From DASXRA01 sp036558905 (lineage in GTDB: Bacteria > Actinomycetota > Actinomycetes > Mycobacteriales > Jatrophihabitantaceae), in contig DATBER010000105.1 in NCBI GenBank assembly GCA_036558905.1, positions 1-64,000 of the forward strand: a stretch of DNA of 64,000 nucleotides. Reading direction: 5' to 3'. The notes under the pieces are model-generated. The model saw only the letters and a program-made list of their open reading frames with translations, searched no databases and was not told the origin of the DNA. Below, piece by piece: positions 50,833 to 59,010 of the stretch. The position numbers were made by a program, and so were the translations under genes. The first letter of the stretch is position 1. Each line of letters starts with the position of its first letter.

Positions 50833-52080
50833 TCAGTCGGCGGCGCTGCCGAGCGTGACCTGCACCGTCGTCGACTGCGACCCGCGCGTATACGTGAGCG
50901 ACACCTTCTCGCCCGGGGCGTGCGAGCGGATAGCCGCGATCAGCGAGTCGGCGTCGTCGATGCGCTGGGTGTTGACCCGGGTGACGACGTCGCCCTGCTC
51001 CAGGCCGGCCTTGGCCGCCGGGCTGTTCGCGTCGACACTCTCGATCGGTGCGCCCGGCTTCGACTGGCTGCCGTTCTGCTGCGACGACACCGAGACGCCG
51101 ATCACCGCGTGGGTGGCCTTGCCCGTCTTGATCAGCTGGGCGGCGATGCGGCTGACCTCGTCGGACGGGATGGCGAACCCGATGCCGATGCTGCCCGACT
51201 GATCCTGCTGGCCGGGGATCTGCAAGCCGCCGGTGTTCGGGGTGGCGATGGCAGCGTTGATGCCGACCACGTTGCCGTTCAGGTCGGCGAGCGCGCCGCC
51301 GGAGTTGCCGGGGTTGATGGCGGCGTCGGTCTGGATGGCGTCGAACACGGCCTGGTCGTTGTCGCCGGAGCGCACCGGGCGGGCGGTGTTGCTGACGATG
51401 CCGGAGGTCACGGTGTTGGACAGCCCGAGCGGCGCCCCGACGGCGACGACGGTCTGCCCGACGACGAGGCTGCTCGACTTGGCGAAGGTGGCCGCGGTCA
51501 GGTTCTTCAGCCCGTTGACCTTGATGACGGCCAGGTCGTCGGAGGTGTCGCGCCCGACGATGGTCGCCTTGGCCTGTTGGCCGTCGTTGGTGACCACGGT
51601 CATCGTGCCGCCGTTGGCCGCGACCGACACCACGTGGTCGTTGGTGACGATGTAGCCGGACTTGTCGATGATCACGCCCGAGCCGTTGCCCTGTTCCTGC
51701 TGGCTCTGCACGTCGATCGTGACGACGCTCGGCTGGATGCGGGCCGCCGCTCCGCTCACCGTGCCGTCGACCTTGGCCGCCGGCGGGGCGGTCTGGGTGG
51801 TCTGCGGCAGGCTGTTGACCACGGTCGTCTTGCCGTTGTCGTCGAGAGCAGCCACCGTGCCCGCACCGACGCCGCCGCCGACCAACGCGGCCGTGACGGC
51901 GGCAATGATGATGGCCCGCGACCGGGGCGACGAGGGCTGGCCGCCCCCGCCCGGGTTCGACGGGTCGATCGGGGGCGGGGGCGGGGGCGGCCCGAATCCG
52001 GGGTACACGGTGGCCGGGGCTGGCGAGTACGTCCAGGTTGCACCGCTCGGCGGCTCGCTGCCCGGGTAGCTCTCGGTCAT
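50833..52080 (-). CDS. HtrA/DegP-type membrane serine protease with PDZ domain
   Basis: Protein of 415 residues with a Pro/Gly-rich cytoplasmic N-terminus (about 1-50), one membrane helix (AIIIAAVTAALVGGGVGAGT), and a trypsin-like domain with His in IVTNDHVV, Asp in DTSDDLAVIK and Ser in NPGNSGGALADL. A C-terminal PDZ domain (SPAAKAGLEQGDVVTRVN) completes it. It is an extracytoplasmic quality-control protease like mycobacterial HtrA/PepD. ATG at 52080 is preceded by GGTGGA; an in-frame ATG at 52092 lacks a ribosome site. Confidence 0.93.
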   Translation of the reverse strand: MTESYPGSEPPSGATWTYSPAPATVYPGFGPPPPPPPIDPSNPGGGGQPSSPRSRAIIIAAVTAALVGGGVGAGTVAALDDNGKTTVVNSLPQTTQTAPPAAKVDGTVSGAAARIQPSVVTIDVQSQQEQGNGSGVIIDKSGYIVTNDHVVSVAANGGTMTVVTNDGQQAKATIVGRDTSDDLAVIKVNGLKNLTAATFAKSSSLVVGQTVVAVGAPLGLSNTVTSGIVSNTARPVRSGDNDQAVFDAIQTDAAINPGNSGGALADLNGNVVGINAAIATPNTGGLQIPGQQDQSGSIGIGFAIPSDEVSRIAAQLIKTGKATHAVIGVSVSSQQNGSQSKPGAPIESVDANSPAAKAGLEQGDVVTRVNTQRIDDADSLIAAIRSHAPGEKVSLTYTRGSQSTTVQVTLGSAAD

Positions 52081-52372
52081 GAATTCCACCATCCGTGATG
52101 AGTCTGTGTTGCTCCTGAGCATTCTCTATGCCGCAGTTACGACAGGTACCGTCGCGCGTGCTGGTCGAGGACTACCTGGCCCGGTAGATCTGGTGCTGGG
52201 CCACCCACCGTGCTGGACGCGCAGGCGTCGGCTGAGCGAATGGCGGGCGGACGTGGTGGGAGCGCTGACCGGCCGGATCGGCTTGCGCTTGGACGAAGCC
52301 GATCGAGCTCCGCTCTGGGCGGCGGTGTCGGCCGGCCCGCTGAGTGGCTGGCCTCCGGGCGCGATAGCGCGT
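52081..52372. other. 292 bp gap, possible coding remnant
   Basis: Holds the htrA promoter region and, on the plus strand, broken protein-like stretches: VPSRVLVEDYLAR then TAG, and in another frame RADVVGALTGRIGLRLDEAD. No open gene, repeat or family could be supported. Confidence 0.3.
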
Positions 52373-52678
52373 TCAGGTTTCGGACTGCTCGTCCTCGAGC
52401 TGCCAGCCGCCGCCGTGGGCCCGCTGCACCAGGTCGTTCAGCACCGGGGCGAGCACCTGCGGGAAGCCGCCGAGCTGCACGGCGATGCTGAACCGGTCGG
52501 TGGTGACGCCGTCTTGGGGGTTCTGCGGATCGAGCACCATTCGCTCGCTGAGGGTCAGGACCTGAAAGGCCAGGCCGCGGGCGTTGAGGAAGGCGCTGAC
52601 GGCTTGCACCTCCTTCTCGTCCACCGTCGACAGGAAGACCTGCCCGCTGAGCCACCCGGTCATGTCCATAGCGACCAT
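52373..52678 (-). CDS. small hypothetical protein
   Basis: Protein of 101 residues, unrecognised. MDMTGWLSGQVFLSTVDEKE and QVLTLSERMVLDPQNPQDG are followed by an acidic C-terminus; no membrane segment or signal. It might start at an internal ATG (52666). It lies 13 bp after the TIGR03943 gene on the same strand, so it may be the last gene of that operon. Confidence 0.55.
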   Translation of the reverse strand: MVAMDMTGWLSGQVFLSTVDEKEVQAVSAFLNARGLAFQVLTLSERMVLDPQNPQDGVTTDRFSIAVQLGGFPQVLAPVLNDLVQRAHGGGWQLEDEQSET

Positions 52679-52691
52679 CTTGCTGGACGTC

Positions 52692-53399
52692 CTAGTCGTA
52701 CGGGTTGGCCGGCTGACGGATGGTGGTGACGGTGTCGGCGCGCAGTACGGGCACGGTGGCGTCGGACGCGCTCATGCCGCCGAACGTCCCGGTGACAGTG
52801 ACCCAGGTGTCAAGAGTGGGCGGGGCGGCAGTGGTCTGCACCTGCGCAACCACCGGCTGGGCGTCGGCCGCGCAGCAGGTGATGACCAGCCGAGCGATCT
52901 GGAAGCCGCCTGGCTCGGGGCGCAGCACGAATCCGGTCAGGGAGATCTTGCGCCCGGTGAGCGTGTGGCCGGCGTCGAAGGCGGCCCGGCTGTAGAAGTC
53001 GAGCAGGCTGACCCGGACCGGGTCCGTGCCGGTCAATGCCGGGAACTGCCGGGAGGGGGGCTTGATCGAACTGACCGGCAGCCGCTCGGCTGAGTACGCG
53101 CCCAGCGCCGGCGGAGCGACCACGAGGATCACGACGACCGGGGCCAGCACCAGCCAGGCCGCCCGCGACGTGCCGTGGTGGTGCCCGTGCGCGTCGGCCA
53201 CCTCGTCGTCAGAACGCGGCCGGGTGCGCGACTGCGCGATCAGCGACCAGACGGCCAGGACCACCAGGCCGGCACCGGCCAACAGTACCCACGGTCGGGC
53301 CACCGGTCGGACGTAGCGCAGCAGCGCGTCGGTGGTGGCCAGCCGCAGCAGGGCACCGCCGAACAAGAGCAGCACGAACGCCTGGGTCCGCGAGTTCAC
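52692..53399 (-). CDS. TIGR03943/YcgQ-family membrane protein
   Basis: Protein of 235 residues with two N-terminal helices, a His-rich DAHGHHHGTS loop, another helix, then a soluble domain with GRKISLTGFVLRPEPGGFQI, LVITCCAADAQP and WVTVTGTF. The pattern and position right after a YraQ-type permease define the TIGR03943 family. The pair is often linked to metal homeostasis (zinc) in other bacteria, which the His loop would fit. GTGA overlap with the permease stop. Confidence 0.88.
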   Translation of the reverse strand: MNSRTQAFVLLLFGGALLRLATTDALLRYVRPVARPWVLLAGAGLVVLAVWSLIAQSRTRPRSDDEVADAHGHHHGTSRAAWLVLAPVVVILVVAPPALGAYSAERLPVSSIKPPSRQFPALTGTDPVRVSLLDFYSRAAFDAGHTLTGRKISLTGFVLRPEPGGFQIARLVITCCAADAQPVVAQVQTTAAPPTLDTWVTVTGTFGGMSASDATVPVLRADTVTTIRQPANPYD

Positions 53400-54403
53400 A
53401 GCAGCACCGCCCCGACCACCGAAGCGACGACCGCCGCCGTGACGAACGTGAGCGGGGCGAACCGGGTCGCGAACCGCCGCCCGAACGTGCCGGCCTGCAT
53501 CGCGATGAGCTTGACGTCGACCGCCGGGCCGACCGCCAGGAAGGCCAGCCGCGCGGTCAGCGAGAACTGGGTGAGCGACGCGGCGATGAACGCGTCGGCC
53601 TCCGAGCACACGGCGAGCAGCACCGCCAGCAGGCTGAGCGTGATGACGCCGGCCACCGTATTGCCGCCGAGGTGATCGAGCCAGGTCCGCGGGATCACGA
53701 CGTTGAGCGTGGCGGCCGTGGCCGCGCCGATCACCAGCAGCCCGGCCGCCTGAGCGAGATCGTGGGCGGCGGTGAGTCGAGCTCGCTCCCACCGACCGGC
53801 GCCGTCCGGTGCGACGAATCGCCTCGGCAGCGGAGCATCGCGCCCTATGCGCTGCCACAGCCAGCCGACCACCGTCGCCGTGACCAACGACGCCACGAAG
53901 CGGGCCAGCACCATGACCGGATGACCCGGGAAGGCCACCGACGTCGCCACGAGCACGACCGGGTTGATCGCCGGGGCGGACAGCAGGAACGCGACGGCCG
54001 GTCCGCGGGCCACCCCGCGTCGCATCAGCGCCGCCGCGACGGGCACTGACCCGCACTCGCATCCGGGTAACACCCCGCCGGCCACCCCGGCGACCGGCAC
54101 GGCCAGCGCCGGTCGAGTCGGCAGCGCCCGGCGGAAGAACTCCGGCGGCACGAAGACCGCCAGGGACGTCGACAGCACGACGCCCAGCGCCAGGAATGGC
54201 GCGGCCTGGATGCAGATGGCGGCGAACACCGTCGTCCAGGCCGCGACCGACGGCGTGGACAGTGCGTCGCCCAACACGAACCGGGCGACCACCGCCACGA
54301 GCAGGATCGCGCAGAACACGTCGGTGGAGCTGACCCCCCGCCGAACCGCCTCGGTTACCTCAGCCACGCGGGACATCCTGGCAGCGGGCGCGTCGCACCT
54401 CAC
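53396..54403 (-). CDS. YraQ/DUF318 permease
   Basis: Membrane protein of 335 residues with about eight helices. The duplicated family motif appears as GGVLPGCECGSVPVAAALMR with FLLSAPAINPVVLVATSVAF, and later LAVCSEADAFIAASLTQF. GTG at 54403 is best placed after GGAGG; GTG 54409 and ATG 54370 are alternatives. The family is an inner-membrane permease of unsettled substrate, usually with TIGR03943 as here. I see no Zur-like box upstream. Confidence 0.88.
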   Translation of the reverse strand: MRCDAPAARMSRVAEVTEAVRRGVSSTDVFCAILLVAVVARFVLGDALSTPSVAAWTTVFAAICIQAAPFLALGVVLSTSLAVFVPPEFFRRALPTRPALAVPVAGVAGGVLPGCECGSVPVAAALMRRGVARGPAVAFLLSAPAINPVVLVATSVAFPGHPVMVLARFVASLVTATVVGWLWQRIGRDAPLPRRFVAPDGAGRWERARLTAAHDLAQAAGLLVIGAATAATLNVVIPRTWLDHLGGNTVAGVITLSLLAVLLAVCSEADAFIAASLTQFSLTARLAFLAVGPAVDVKLIAMQAGTFGRRFATRFAPLTFVTAAVVASVVGAVLL

Positions 54404-54452
54404 GCTCACCTCCGGATCTGTGGATGACGCCCGGCCCTGTGGACAAGACCGC

Positions 54453-54995
54453 TCAGGGCGCCAGTCCGGCCAGTACGATGTCGAGCGCCTTGCGCTGGGT
54501 GGCGTGCTTGGCCGGACGCTGCGCCGTGGCCAGGGCGAGGCCGCGTACCAGCAGGTACACCTCGTCCACCGACACGTCCGAGCGAATGGCCCCGTCCTGC
54601 TGGGCCCGCCGCAGCAGCGTCCCGACCGCGCGCCGCAGCCGCTGCGACGCCTGCACCGGGGCCTCGGGCACGCGGCCGGACGAGTCGGTGAGCAGCCCGA
54701 CGAGCAGGATCTTGGTCGCCGCGGTGCCCACCATCGTCTCGATCAGTTCGCGCAGCGCCGCGGCCGGATCGCCGGCTGACAGGGCGCGCGCCTGAGCGGC
54801 CAGCTCGTCGAAGTGCCGCACCACGGTGGCCTCGACCAGGTCCTGCTTGGTCGGGAAGTGCCGGAACACGGTCCCGATGCCCACCCCGGCCCGCCGGGCG
54901 ATCTCGTCGGTCGACCCGGTCTCGCCGGCCTCGCTGAACACCGCTTCGGCGGCTTCCAGGATGCGGTCGCGATTCGCCTGCGCGTCGGCGCGCAT
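54453..54995 (-). CDS. TetR-family regulator of adjacent SnoaL gene
   Basis: Regulator of 180 residues with HTH in IARRAGVGIGTVFRHFPTKQDL. ATG at 54995 follows GGAGGAGG; sequence upstream lacks family character. It faces a SnoaL-like gene across a 75 bp gap that contains a perfect 16 bp palindrome, so it probably represses both genes. Confidence 0.9.
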   Translation of the reverse strand: MRADAQANRDRILEAAEAVFSEAGETGSTDEIARRAGVGIGTVFRHFPTKQDLVEATVVRHFDELAAQARALSAGDPAAALRELIETMVGTAATKILLVGLLTDSSGRVPEAPVQASQRLRRAVGTLLRRAQQDGAIRSDVSVDEVYLLVRGLALATAQRPAKHATQRKALDIVLAGLAP

Positions 54996-55013
54996 GTGCC
55001 TCCTCCTTGCTAC

Positions 55014-55035
55014 CGGAGTGGCCACTCCGTATATT
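55014..55035. promoter_or_regulatory. TetR operator and -10 box
   Basis: Perfect palindrome CGGAGTGGCCACTCCG (55014-55029) abuts TATATT (55030-55035). A further half-site CCACTCCGG lies at 55044-55052. Confidence 0.65.
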
Positions 55036-55070
55036 CGGACCGACCACTCCGGTTAAGTGTAGGAGCGACG

Positions 55071-55532
55071 ATGACGCAGGCCGTCACCCCGCAGGAAGTG
55101 TTCCACCGTCTCGTCGACGGCGTGTGCCGACTGGTCGGCGGCGACGCGAGCCAGGCGGAGAACCTGGCCGAGCTCTACGCCGAGCGCACCCACGTCGAGC
55201 ACCCGATGGCGCTGCCCTCGGTCGATCCGTTGCTGACCCGGGACGACCTGCGGCGCCACTTCACCGGTGGTCCGATCGAGCCGATCCCCGACTACCGGGC
55301 GACCGACATCGTCGTCCACGAGACGGCCGACCCCGAGGTGATCGTCGCCGAGTTCGCCTACCGGGGCAGCGTCGCCGGCCGCGAGTTCCGGGTGCCGTGC
55401 GTGTTCGTCTTGCGGGTGCGGGACGGGCAGATCGTCGAGTCCCGTGACTACATCAGCGCGCTCGACCGGGTCCGGGCGGTGGGTGGCCTGGACGGGCTGG
55501 TCGACCAGCTGCGAACGGCCCCCGCGAAATGA
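55071..55532 (+). CDS. SnoaL-like/NTF2-fold protein
   Basis: Protein of 153 residues with the NTF2-like pattern: NLAELYAERTHVEHPMALPS, TRDDLRRHFTGGP, VIVAEFAYRGSVAGREF and CVFVLRVRDGQIVESRDYIS. Members bind or transform small hydrophobic ligands. AGGAG before the ATG. Its TGA is the left edge of a family B palindrome. Probably TetR-regulated. Confidence 0.85.
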   Translation: MTQAVTPQEVFHRLVDGVCRLVGGDASQAENLAELYAERTHVEHPMALPSVDPLLTRDDLRRHFTGGPIEPIPDYRATDIVVHETADPEVIVAEFAYRGSVAGREFRVPCVFVLRVRDGQIVESRDYISALDRVRAVGGLDGLVDQLRTAPAK

Positions 55533-55581
55533 TCAACAGGGAGAGACGGCTGCGATAGCGGCCATTTCTCCCTGTTGATCA
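55530..55581. repeat. 52 bp palindrome (family B)
   Basis: TGATCA-ended copy; its first TGA is the stop codon of the SnoaL-like gene. Arms hold ACAGGGAGA and TCTCCCTGT. Confidence 0.88.
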
Positions 55582-55598
55582 AAGGAGAACGACGCGGG

Positions 55599-57977
55599 CT
55601 ATTGCACGCGCACCACCTGCGGATCGTGGTCGCTGGTCTGATTGGTGAACTCGGAATTGATGTGCACGACCTGGTACTGCACGTTCTGCACCGCGTTGGT
55701 GACCAGGATGTGGTCGAGCACCTGCGACACCCCGTTGAACACGTAGGTGTACTGCTGGTTCACCGGCAGCGTCGAGATCAGGTCGGTGAGGACCGACGGG
55801 CCGCTGCCGTCGGCGGTGCCGGTGCGCAGGGCGGCCAGCGCCGGGCTGAACTGGTAGTCGTTCAGGTCACCGAGCACGACCACCTTGGCCTTCTTGTCGA
55901 CGTCGAGCAGCTTCTGCACGAAGTCGTGCACCACCTGGGCCTGGCCGGCCCGCTGCACGGCCGACGACTGCGCCGGGAACTGGAACCGGCCGTCGGCGCT
56001 CTGGTCGCCGCCCTTCGAGTCGAAGTGGTTGGCGATCACGAACACCGGCGAGCCCCGGAACACGAACTCGCCGGCCAATGGCTTGCGGCTGTCCGTCCAC
56101 ACCGCGTTGGTCGGGTCGATGCGCCCGGGCGAGAGCGTGAGGTCGGGCGCGCCGTGCGACTTGACGACCTGGGTGCCCGTGGTCGAGCGGTTCACCGTCG
56201 AACCGCCCCGGTCGACGAACGTGACCCGGTCCGGGTTATAGAGGAACACGACCCGGATGTTGCCGCCCGGCTCACCGCCGTCCTTGTCGTTGACGGGGTC
56301 GATCTCGCGCCACGCGTAGTCCGGGCCGCCGGCCGCCACGATCGCCGCGGTCAGCTTGGTCAGCGTCTGGTCGGCCGCCACGACACCGTCGTCGGTGGCC
56401 CCGTCGTTGTCCTGGACCTCTTCGACCGCCACGATGTCGGGCGACGCGAGGTTGGTGACGACGCCCTGGCCCAGCGCCTGGAACTTCGCGGCCGGGTCGG
56501 ACGGCGCCAGGTTCTCGACGTTGTAGGTCGCGACGGCCAGTTGCTTGGTCGTCTGCGGGGTGGCGCTCACCGGAGACAACCCGTTGTCCTGCCGGGCGCC
56601 CAGCGTGGTGGCCGCGATCAGGTAGCCGCCGAAGTTGGAATAGTCGACCGGGCCGACCGTCGCGCCGGTGAACACGTCGCCGACGTTGACGCCGGGCTTG
56701 CTGCCGTCGGCCGGCACGACCTCGAGCCGTCCGGACGGGATGGCGTTCTCGGCGGTGATCTCCGTACCACCCCGTATGGTGGCCGCCTGCGCGGGCTTGG
56801 TGGTGACGTACTGCTCGCCGAAGTCGTTCGACGGACCGACCACCCGGGCGTCGTCGACCTCGACCCGCATGCCCTCGCGCGACTCCCAGAAGTCCAGGGC
56901 CGAGCGGGTGGGCGTGATCGGCGTCGACTCGATGTTGCCGCCGCCCAGGTCGGGCGCGTAGGTGTCGGGCACGGTCGTCGGGGTGATCACCTCGGGCGCC
57001 GGCAACGCGTTGCCGTGCGAGAGCACGATCGTCTGCGGGCTGTTGATCTCGGTCACCGACAGGTTCGACGTGGTCGACACGCTCTCGCCGCTGCTGAGCG
57101 GGTAGAAGTCCTTGACCGTGCCGGACACGAGCACGCTGTCGCCGACCGCGACGCCGGGCGACGAGGTGAAGACGAAGATGCCCTCGCTGGTGGCCGGGTT
57201 GGCGTCCGGGGAGGGGTCCTGGATCCAGAAGCCCTTGCTGCCGGACGTGCGGATGCCGGTGACGATGCCGGGCACGTTGGTGACGGCGTCGCCATCGTGG
57301 GGCGAGACGAACGTGGTGCCCTGGAGGTCGTGGATACGCAGCGGACCGGGTTCACCCGTGCCGGTGCCGCCGCCGCTGTTCGCAGCCGCCGGGGTGGGTT
57401 CGGCCGCGGAGAAGTCGGCCGAGTTGTTGTCGGTGTCGGCGCTGTCCTTGCGCTGGACCGAGTCGGTGTTGGACGCCCCGGCGATCGGCGAGCCCTCGCT
57501 GATGGCCGCCGTGCCGAAGCCGACCAGGTCGACGCTGGCTGCCTGGCAGCTCGCCGAGTCGCTGCAGGTGAGCGCCGCCGTCGAGTTGACCAGAGCCACC
57601 GTGCCGGCCGTCGCCGACATCAGGATGGTGCCGCTCGCCTGGGCCGGTGGCAGCGGCGTCGTCCCGCCCGCGCCCTGCGACTCGGCGATCAGGTAGAAGG
57701 CGCCCGGGGCGATCGACCCGGACAGAGCGGTGACCTGCCAGGCGCCGGTCGCGCTCGAGGAGTGGTACTGCACCGACCAGCCGTCCAGGCTCGCCGGCGC
57801 GGTGCCGCGATTGGTGAGTTCGATGAAGTCGTTGGTGTACGTGGCGCCGGAGTTGCCGCCGCCCCCGTAGACCTCGTTGATGACCGTCCCGGTGGACGGT
57901 GTCGCGGTGGCCGGAACGGCGACCGTCAGGGCAGCGAGCGCGGTTGCGATCACGCCGCCGGTGAGCAGAGCACGCAC
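55599..57977 (-). CDS. secreted endonuclease/exonuclease/phosphatase with lamin-tail domain
   Basis: Protein of 792 residues with a signal peptide (LLTGGVIATALAALTVAVPA). Residues about 28-180 form a lamin-tail domain (TVINEVYGGGGNSGATYTND), then an OB-like nuclease-associated region, and from about 490 an EEP catalytic domain: VATYNVENL, VAVEEVQDND, VIANHFDSKGGD, VVLGDLNDYQ and TSDHDPQVV. It is an ExeM/NucH-like extracellular DNase or phosphodiesterase. GTG at 57977 follows GGAGGA. Confidence 0.92.
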   Translation of the reverse strand: MRALLTGGVIATALAALTVAVPATATPSTGTVINEVYGGGGNSGATYTNDFIELTNRGTAPASLDGWSVQYHSSSATGAWQVTALSGSIAPGAFYLIAESQGAGGTTPLPPAQASGTILMSATAGTVALVNSTAALTCSDSASCQAASVDLVGFGTAAISEGSPIAGASNTDSVQRKDSADTDNNSADFSAAEPTPAAANSGGGTGTGEPGPLRIHDLQGTTFVSPHDGDAVTNVPGIVTGIRTSGSKGFWIQDPSPDANPATSEGIFVFTSSPGVAVGDSVLVSGTVKDFYPLSSGESVSTTSNLSVTEINSPQTIVLSHGNALPAPEVITPTTVPDTYAPDLGGGNIESTPITPTRSALDFWESREGMRVEVDDARVVGPSNDFGEQYVTTKPAQAATIRGGTEITAENAIPSGRLEVVPADGSKPGVNVGDVFTGATVGPVDYSNFGGYLIAATTLGARQDNGLSPVSATPQTTKQLAVATYNVENLAPSDPAAKFQALGQGVVTNLASPDIVAVEEVQDNDGATDDGVVAADQTLTKLTAAIVAAGGPDYAWREIDPVNDKDGGEPGGNIRVVFLYNPDRVTFVDRGGSTVNRSTTGTQVVKSHGAPDLTLSPGRIDPTNAVWTDSRKPLAGEFVFRGSPVFVIANHFDSKGGDQSADGRFQFPAQSSAVQRAGQAQVVHDFVQKLLDVDKKAKVVVLGDLNDYQFSPALAALRTGTADGSGPSVLTDLISTLPVNQQYTYVFNGVSQVLDHILVTNAVQNVQYQVVHINSEFTNQTSDHDPQVVRVQ

Positions 57978-58138
57978 GTAGTCCTCCGATTCCTGGTGGT
58001 TGGACGGCGCTCACTCTGGGCGATTCGGGTGAACACACGGTGACGCTCGCGAGTATCGCGGGCAGCGGTGATGTTGGCAGCAGCACAGATCTGCGGACTT
58101 CTGTCGCATTTCTCGGCGGGTGATGCCAGAGTTATCTA

Positions 58139-58735
58139 ATGAATCTGCTGTTGGTCGGGCCGCCCGGGTCGGGTAAGGGGACCCAGGGCGAGCGGCTCGC
58201 GAAGCGCCTCGGCATCGAGCACATCGCCGCCGGTGATCTGCTGCGCGAAGAGGTGCGCGCCGACACCGCGCTGGGCTCGAAGGTCCGCGGCTTCCTGGAA
58301 CGCGGCGAGCTGGTCCCGGACGAGCTGGTGATCGACTTGCTCATGCCCCGCGTCCTGGCGGCGGCCCGCAACGGCGGCTACCTGCTCGACGGTTTCCCCC
58401 GCTCGGTGGGCCAGGCCCGCGAGGCGCGCAGGCTGGCCGACCAGGAGGGGTTCTCGGCCGACCGGGTCATCTACCTCGACGCCCCGCGCGACGAACTGGT
58501 CAATCGCATCCTGGTCCGGGCCAAGACCGAGGGCCGCAGCGACGACACCCCCGAGGTCATCCGGTACCGGCTGCAGGTGTTCGACGAGGCCACCGCCCCG
58601 TTGATCGACTACTACCGCGGCCGCGGCCTGCTGCGCGTCGTCGACGCCAGCCGCAGCGCCGACGAGGTCACCGCGGCGATCCTGGTCGAGCTCGGCGTCG
58701 ATCCCGACGCGAAGGTCGACGCCCTCGAGGCGTAA
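58139..58735 (+). CDS. adk: adenylate kinase, short LID form
   Basis: Phosphotransfer between ATP and AMP. Protein of 198 residues with P-loop LLVGPPGSGKGTQGERLAKR, the AMP-binding LLREEVRADTALG and GGYLLDGFPRSVGQA. The LID is short (RAKTEGRSDDTPEVIRYR) and has no zinc cysteines, as in actinobacterial Adk. The usual adk gene lies between secY and map in ribosomal operons; none are here, so this is probably an additional paralog. Confidence 0.88.
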   Translation: MNLLLVGPPGSGKGTQGERLAKRLGIEHIAAGDLLREEVRADTALGSKVRGFLERGELVPDELVIDLLMPRVLAAARNGGYLLDGFPRSVGQAREARRLADQEGFSADRVIYLDAPRDELVNRILVRAKTEGRSDDTPEVIRYRLQVFDEATAPLIDYYRGRGLLRVVDASRSADEVTAAILVELGVDPDAKVDALEA

Positions 58736-58790
58736 GCGCGCGGCCCGCTCCTTGATCGTTGCCTTCGGGCGCGCGGCCCGCTCCTTGATC
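58736..58790. repeat. 22 bp direct repeat after adk
   Basis: The same 22 bases (GCGCGCGGCCCGCTCC plus TTGATC) occur at 58736-58757 and 58769-58790, 11 bp apart. The second copy runs into the family B palindrome, so a palindrome next to the first copy may have been deleted. Confidence 0.75.
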
Positions 58791-58837
58791 AACAGCGAAA
58801 TTTGGCTGCTCCAGCGACCAATTCTCGCTGTTGATCA
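58786..58837. repeat. 52 bp palindrome (family B)
   Basis: TGATCA-ended copy between adk and the MFS gene, with arms AACAGCGA and TCGCTGTT. Confidence 0.88.
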
Positions 58838-58951
58838 AGTCGGAGGCGGCGCTCCCGCGGACGATCACACTTCCCCCCAGTGGTCGGATTCGCGGTGTTC
58901 AGACAGGCACAAGCGGGGGAAAACCGACCTCTGGCGGGCCGACGCGAGCAT

Positions 58952-58996
58952 GCAAAGGAGTCTTTGCAAGAGTCTTGCCAAGACATCTTTGCAAAG
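58952..58996. promoter_or_regulatory. operator array with TTGCAA-type dyads
   Basis: Three adjacent dyads: GCAAAGGAGTCTTTGC (58952-58967), GCAAGAGTCTTGC (58966-58978) and CTTTGCAAAG (58987-58996), the last abutting the -10 box TATGTT of the MFS gene. Probably bound by the ArsR-type protein encoded downstream. Confidence 0.65.
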
Positions 58997-58997
58997 C

Positions 58998-59003
58998 TAT
59001 GTT
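58998..59003 (+). promoter_or_regulatory. -10 box, leaderless start of MFS gene
   Basis: TATGTT seven bases before ATG 59011, directly after the CTTTGCAAAG dyad. Confidence 0.5.
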
Positions 59004-59010
59004 GGCATGC

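Noticed and set aside
52081..52372. A short plus-strand gene starting at ATG 52129
   Set aside because: It stops after 19 codons. The following coding-like stretch is in another frame and matches no family I recognise.
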